64,000 nt of DNA from Nelumbo lutea (taxonomy: Eukaryota; Streptophyta; Magnoliopsida; Proteales; Nelumbonaceae). Shown here piece after piece: positions 59,502 through 64,000 of this stretch (positions within the stretch are counted from its first letter, which is position 1; each line of letters begins with the position of its first letter). The translations under genes and the position numbers were made by a program. The notes beneath the pieces are model-generated. The model saw only the letters and a program-made list of their open reading frames with translations, ran no database searches and was not told where the DNA came from. The stretch covers positions 62,360,727 to 62,424,726 of the forward strand of contig JAKGHH010000007.1 of assembly GCA_022828595.1 (NCBI GenBank), given 5' to 3'.

Positions 59502-59920
59502 ATGGCAACTCCCAAGTTCAATGCTGTGTACTTCATTTTCTTCATTCTCCTTAGTCTTTCTGCTCTCTATGAATGTAAGTCCAAGCTCTTGTATATGTTC
59601 GTTTTTTTTTCTTAGTTGAGTTCTTATTAATGTTCAGCATCATTGTTACATTTCTGTTCTTCTTGTTAATTTTATTGTGTGGTGAACGGAAAACAGGTAG
59701 AAAAGATGGAAATAAGGAGCAAATTTCGAGAATGGATCCTATGGAGATGAAGGGTGGTGTGAAGCTATACATTCCGCCATGTCTTCCATACCAATGTAAA
59801 CCTAATAATGTAAAATGTTGGTGCTGCATATCAATTCCCAATGGGCCATGTTGGACCAATAAAGAAGAATGTATCAACGTCTGCCCTCCGCCTTCCCTTC
59901 AGGATCAGGCATTTCCATGA
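59502..59920 (+). CDS. Secreted cysteine-rich peptide, ESF1/MEG-like (two exons: 59,502-59,574 and 59,697-59,920)
   Basis: Exon 1 encodes a signal peptide, MATPKFNAVYF followed by IFFILLSLSALYE. Donor t|gtaagt, intron 59,575-59,696 ending ..gaaaacag. Exon 2 restores a Cys codon across the junction and reads RKDGNKEQISRMDPMEM, GGVKLYIPPCLPYQC, VKCWCCISIPNGPC, TNKEECINVC, ending QDQAFP and TGA. Total 98 residues. Core cysteines: C-x4-C-x6-C-x-CC-x7-C-x6-C-x3-C, with a CWCC centre. EMBRYO SURROUNDING FACTOR 1 and maize MEG peptides, acting outside the cell in seed development, have a signal exon, an intron and a similar eight-Cys pattern with CYCC/CWCC. The assignment rests on that pattern. No defects are seen; the TATA box is properly placed. 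Confidence 0.72.
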
Positions 59921-61070
59921 TAATTAAGCTTTTCTCATTTTTTTTCTTTCCTCATCGCTATCAACCCATCCTCAATAGTAATAATGTTTAAAATAATGAT
60001 GGAGTGCTACACTGTTGTTTTGGGTTTTACTCTATGTGATAATCAGATAGCATAAATAAATTTGTAGTCTCTCTCCCTCACTCTACAAGTACTCTTTCGA
60101 TATCATCTATAAAAAACGGACTCTTTGGAAAGATAAACGGTGCAACTTTACTCTGTCGTCAATTCTCCAAACCAGTAGTAAGAAAGATTGGTACCCACAT
60201 GTGAAATTTGTTACTACTGTGGAAATCAAGAATTATATATATAGAGAGAGAGACCAATTAATGACTGCAGAAAGTACACGATTTTTGTTATATAAGTAAC
60301 AGAGATTTGATAAGTTCTGTAGTAACTTGAGTAACTATAAGAATGTTGGTGCTGCCACACTCCCATGGTTTATTTAGTAGATAAGGGCAATTTTGCCCTA
60401 AATATTAATAAGAAATAATGTTTTTATAAAATAATTAAAATAAGATAATTTTTTTGGAAAAATATCAAAAAAGGGCAATGATACTGTTCATCATCTTCCT
60501 CTGCCTTCCTTTATATTCATGCCTGCCATTTCAACTGGTCAAGGGATTCCGACTCTCCACCCCGCGTGCCTGAGGCTCCAGAAGTTATCCCTCTGGGTTT
60601 GCAAACCTAGCACCTAGGTCCCTGCAACTCTTCAGAAGTTATCTATCTGGATTTGCAGAGAGATGATTTCAGATACCCAAATAAAACACTCCCCATAACC
60701 GTAAGAAAACAGTGGGAGAGAGAGGCAGAGAGAGATGATTTCAGATCTGTGGACCTTTCTCCGTTGTTTTCTTTCGTTTTATCTCTCCTCTCTCCTTGAC
60801 AGACGTAGGGTTCTGTACGTAAATCAGAACTATAAAAAACACCACTAAATAAAAATAAATTAATACTAAATAGTAAAAACTGGGTCTGCAGCTGACCTAT
60901 AACACTGTGCAGAAACGATCGTTACGTTAGTCAATGGCCGTTTTCTTCAAACTTCAAAACTTCAAAGTTCAATATCTGATTATCACTCTTTTTCTTCATT
61001 TTTCTCATCTAAATTAATCCTTGAGGTGACTGAGAATGGTTTTAAACCCGCTGATCCAACTTTACACTGA
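59921..61070. other. 3' flank and non-coding stretch
   Basis: 59,921-60,060 is the likely 3' UTR region, with 'aataaa' at ~60,054. 60,570-60,740 has short direct repeats ('cagaagttatc', 'gagagatgatttcagat'). No gene seen. Confidence 0.4.
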
Positions 61071-61203
61071 GTCTATGTTTGGTTTGAAGGAAAATGTAGG
61101 AAAAGGAAAGGAAAAGTGAGAAAACCGGCCTATACATTATTTATATATGTTTCTCCACTTTTTCCTTTCTTTTCCTATTTTTTCCTTCAAATCAAACACA
61201 ACC
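61071..61203. repeat. Palindromic MITE (~135 bp)
   Basis: 'tatgtttggtttgaaggaaa' at the left and, inverted, 'tgtgtttgatttgaaggaaa' at the right, with nearly self-complementary 'aggaaaaggaaagg' arms. TTA lies next to the right end. Probably a Tourist-like MITE. Confidence 0.6.
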
Positions 61204-61567
61204 TTAAGTTTTCGTTTTCTCTTCATTTTTTTCTTGTTTGTAAGACCAAGTTTTAATTCCTTTGGGTGTTCCAAACCGTTGACGGTGGCATAAGTGCTTC
61301 TGCAAGCAATTTAGGGTTGTTTTCAGATTAATTGTAGATTGTTGTATTTGATTTTTACTGCTATTGGAAATGGAAATTGGGATTAAGCATACACCAGTAC
61401 GTCCTACACAAAGGATGAAAGCAATTGTAAACAAACCTGAATTAAACAATTTACAAGAAAGAAAATTTATAAATAATAATAAGAATAAAAGGAAACATGT
61501 AAATTCAAATAGAAAACAATGATTTGATAAAGCTTGAAATTCTACCAAATTGGAATGAGAACCATAC

Positions 61568-61828
61568 CCTTGCGATCTCTTTGTCCAAATCAATCTCCTG
61601 TGTGAAACCCTATCAACACAAAAACCCAGTTTCAATATATATATTAAAAACAGAAGCATCCTGATCTAGAATAGGGGTGGATAAAAACTTTTCCCAGAAA
61701 TCTTTTTGCCCTAATCAGATAAGTGATAAATTATAATTATATGATTGATCACTACAAAGACAAACCTGACAGGCACCAGCTTGGCTGAGAGCCAAGAATA
61801 ACCACCATGATGAGTAACGTGTGAGCAT
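61568..61828 (-). pseudogene. Possible 5' end of a secreted-protein gene (two short exons)
   Basis: Minus strand: ATG at 61,828 opens MLTRYSSWWLFLALSQAGAC-Q, a convincing signal peptide, followed by a donor (cag|gtttgt). After 168 bp, an acceptor (..ttcacacag, at 61,598-61,600) starts a 30-bp exon, EIDLDKEIAR, in phase, ending at a donor (agg|gtatgg, 61,568). No further exon was found, and I do not recognise the protein. It may be a gene start whose rest is lost, or chance. Confidence 0.3.
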
Positions 61829-63420
61829 GATCACCCTATCCCTGTCCCTGTCTGAATGAGTGAATTCATTCGATCCATCTTATCAAGGTGATTTTGCCCA
61901 CATTATACACAGTGGGGTATGTGCTCTGCATGCTGCACCAATTTTCCTTGAAACGATAACTCTTAGTCTCAAACAATAAATCTTCTATTGTGTTGCTAAC
62001 GTGGCAAGCCACCTGTAGCACAAACCTTTCTTTCTTGACCTCAGTATTCAGCTAAGTACCCAGTTCCGTGCATTCCCTCCTTGGAACCATTCAAACAAGT
62101 TTTCTTCTCCTCTCTCCATTTGTCTAACTTGGACATCAGCATCTACATTCAATCCTAACTTGGAGTAGGAGGAGTCTTAAAAGTATTGGCAGTAATTGAT
62201 TTTTATTACTTCATGATTTACTGTATAGAGGTCTTCTATTACTTCATAATCTATCTGTGTCACCATTTTTTTTTTTTTTGTAATATTAGGTACTGAATTA
62301 CACGGGAGACAGTGTGATAACAAATAACAAGAGTTTTTATGCATAGAAGGTTCTCTCATGAACGTTTAGCCAAATCAATTTATCAATTCTTACAAGTTCA
62401 CTTAAAAATACAGAGAATCCACTATCAGGTTCGATTATATGTTTCTTATTAAACCAACAAGAACAAAGTTAATTCAGGTCATATAAGTTTTGTGTTATGG
62501 ATGTGAGATTGATAAGTTTGAACTTCAACATCAGTAAACTACATCAAGAAGATAAAGAACCTGAAGGTCCCTCTGCTAACTGTCAAGCATAAGCTTCACC
62601 TCAATTAATTTTGAATTGCTGAAATTTGTAAAAGATTAATAAAATTAGGTAACAAATAAGGATTTTGGCTATCTAATTAATGAGTAGGATAAGCAAACAA
62701 GCCCCTGGATCAAGCTGGCAGCAGGCGCCATGGTTGATACTCACTATGGACTGATCAGCTCAAGTCCATAAATGCATTCATACCAAAAACCAACAAAACC
62801 GAACCAGCATTTTCACCTTCTCGAAAGGGAGCCTAATAGAGATAAAATGAGAAAGCATAGATTATGGTGGTTGTTTTTTATGCATAGAAGACCATATATA
62901 GTAACATAAATATAAGATATATGCTGTAAGTGGCTAGAAGGGCTTAGTGAAAACCTAAAAGGAAATGGATCAATATAATTAAAAAATGATTTAAATGCTC
63001 AATGATTTAGTAATGAACATGGTATTAATTAAACATTGTAATAATGAATATAATTCATGTAACCTACTTGGGATAAGGTTTAAATGATTATAAATTGGTA
63101 ATGATGATTTCTTACTAGGTAGTGTAGAAGGCTAAGAGCTCAAGGTCGGGCTGGTTTTATCAGGGAGTAGCAGTGGTCATCAGGCCATATTGCATAGTAG
63201 CTATGAAAAAGCCGGTGGTTTGGGCTGAACCATTGGCCTCTGGCTTTGGTTTAATGATATTGCTGCTCCTTAATTTATGTTGTTGCTTCATGCCTAAAGG
63301 CCCTAAACCAAAGCAAAGTAGAGGTCTTAGGTCTGTCAACAGTGACATGCACATGTTAGGTCCTGTTTTCGGTTATGGTTGAGTTGGCCCCGGGTGTTAT
63401 GTGTCACCTATGCAATCATC
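61829..63420. other. Non-coding stretch
   Basis: No gene, rRNA or clear transposon found. T-run at 62,267-62,279. Frames at 63,160-63,382 on both strands have no known domain. Confidence 0.4.
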
Positions 63421-63520
63421 NNNNNNNNNNNNNNNNNNNNNNNNNNNNNNNNNNNNNNNNNNNNNNNNNNNNNNNNNNNNNNNNNNNNNNNNNNNNNNNN
63501 NNNNNNNNNNNNNNNNNNNN
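63421..63520. other. Assembly gap, 100 N
   Basis: Exactly 100 N, a customary placeholder for a gap of unknown size. Translated frames crossing it have no meaning. Confidence 0.98.
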
Positions 63521-63525
63521 ATAAA

Positions 63526-64000
63526 CTAGTATATATGCAAGTGCTTGCAAGTGACAAATTTTGTGATGATGATGACTGTATTAAAATGTTTCCGAAATTC
63601 TCTACATTTTTTTTCATATTTTTATGTCTATATGCCCAAATGTTTTACATAATTTATATATTTATTGTATAATTTTGTGTTTCTATCTATTTAACATTTT
63701 ATTTTTAAATTATAACTTCACAAGTTGACACATTTGGCCTGGAATTTGGAATTCATCTACTACCAAACAGGAAAACAATTTCACTTTTAGGATAGTTTTG
63801 ATTTATTTTTATTTTATTTATATCATCAAGAAAAAGTTAAAAACAATTCTTAATATGATTAATATAAAATATTAGAGATGTGCCCAAATGTTTTTTACTA
63901 TCTATATTTTCCATATTTTTATATTTTTATCTTTTTTTTAATTTTCATTATTTAATTATGAAAGCAATGGTTGACATATATGACTTGAAAGGTTGAACTG
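63526..64000 (-). mobile_element. Helitron D, 3' part, near-identical to Helitron C
   Basis: CTAG at 63,526-63,529 and the same hairpin as at 53,096. From ~63,600 to the window end it matches 53,165-53,582 almost base for base. The first ~75 bp differ at several positions. Only the 3' part is in the window. Confidence 0.75.

Noticed and set aside
61204..61659. 151-codon frame on the minus strand
   Set aside because: No domain. Part overlaps the possible intron and microexon in another frame; hydrophobic stretches come from T-rich DNA.
63379..63672. Frames crossing the N gap on both strands
   Set aside because: Unknown residues over 100 N; no evidence of continuity.

Overview
Plant nuclear DNA, dominated by transposable elements. 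The evidence is Copia and Gypsy retrotransposons of plant lineages, CACTA, hAT, Mutator-like (MULE), PIF/Harbinger and Helitron DNA elements, AU-type SINE relics, and host sequences of plant families (PGG, MAP70, TELO2, PORR, ESF1-like cysteine-rich peptide). The sequence is AT-rich, coding frames are short and broken, and exons follow GT-AG rules. It is a flowering plant; I cannot name the species.

Layout. 1-478 is part of a ~1.9 kb Angela-type Copia LTR (minus). 479-8.8 kb is a decayed Tat/Ogre-type Gypsy 3' half. 8.8-15.5 kb is an Angela-type Copia (integrase, RT, RNase H, 3' LTR) split by a solo LTR of its own family with a perfect 5-bp target duplication. 15.9-16.35 kb is a stand-alone PGG-domain membrane protein gene with one frameshift (minus). 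16.4-21.5 kb holds MITEs and two hAT elements with target duplications. 21.5-23.3 kb is another Angela LTR. A second Copia (23.3-24.9 kb and 36.25-36.43 kb) is split inside RNase H by an 11.4-kb CACTA-type element.

That CACTA element carries fragments of at least three unrelated host genes: TELO2 (two exon blocks, minus), MAP70 (one complete 49-codon exon, minus) and a DTW-domain gene (one exon, plus), several with splice sites still in place. It is itself invaded by a solo Angela LTR, a hAT-like element and a SINE.

36.4-45.1 kb has Copia 3' ends, two head-to-tail Helitrons, a minus-strand Gypsy gag-protease fragment, a SINE and the right end of a second CACTA. 46.78-48.14 kb is a 1.36-kb Pack-MULE with ~125-bp TIRs and a perfect 9-bp target duplication, carrying a PORR-domain gene fragment. 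49.4-51.8 kb is the 5' part of a short-LTR Copia (LTR, PBS, gag, protease). 53.1-54.4 kb is a third Helitron; its near-identical partner starts beside the 100-N gap at 63.4 kb.

The only host gene that looks intact is at 59,502-59,920: a two-exon, 98-residue secreted cysteine-rich peptide of the ESF1/MEG type with a TATA box. A truncated relative lies at 54.6-54.9 kb on the other strand.

The most notable content is gene-fragment capture by two different DNA transposon classes, plus the cysteine-rich peptide pair. I saw no CRISPR, operon, rRNA or intact tRNA gene.
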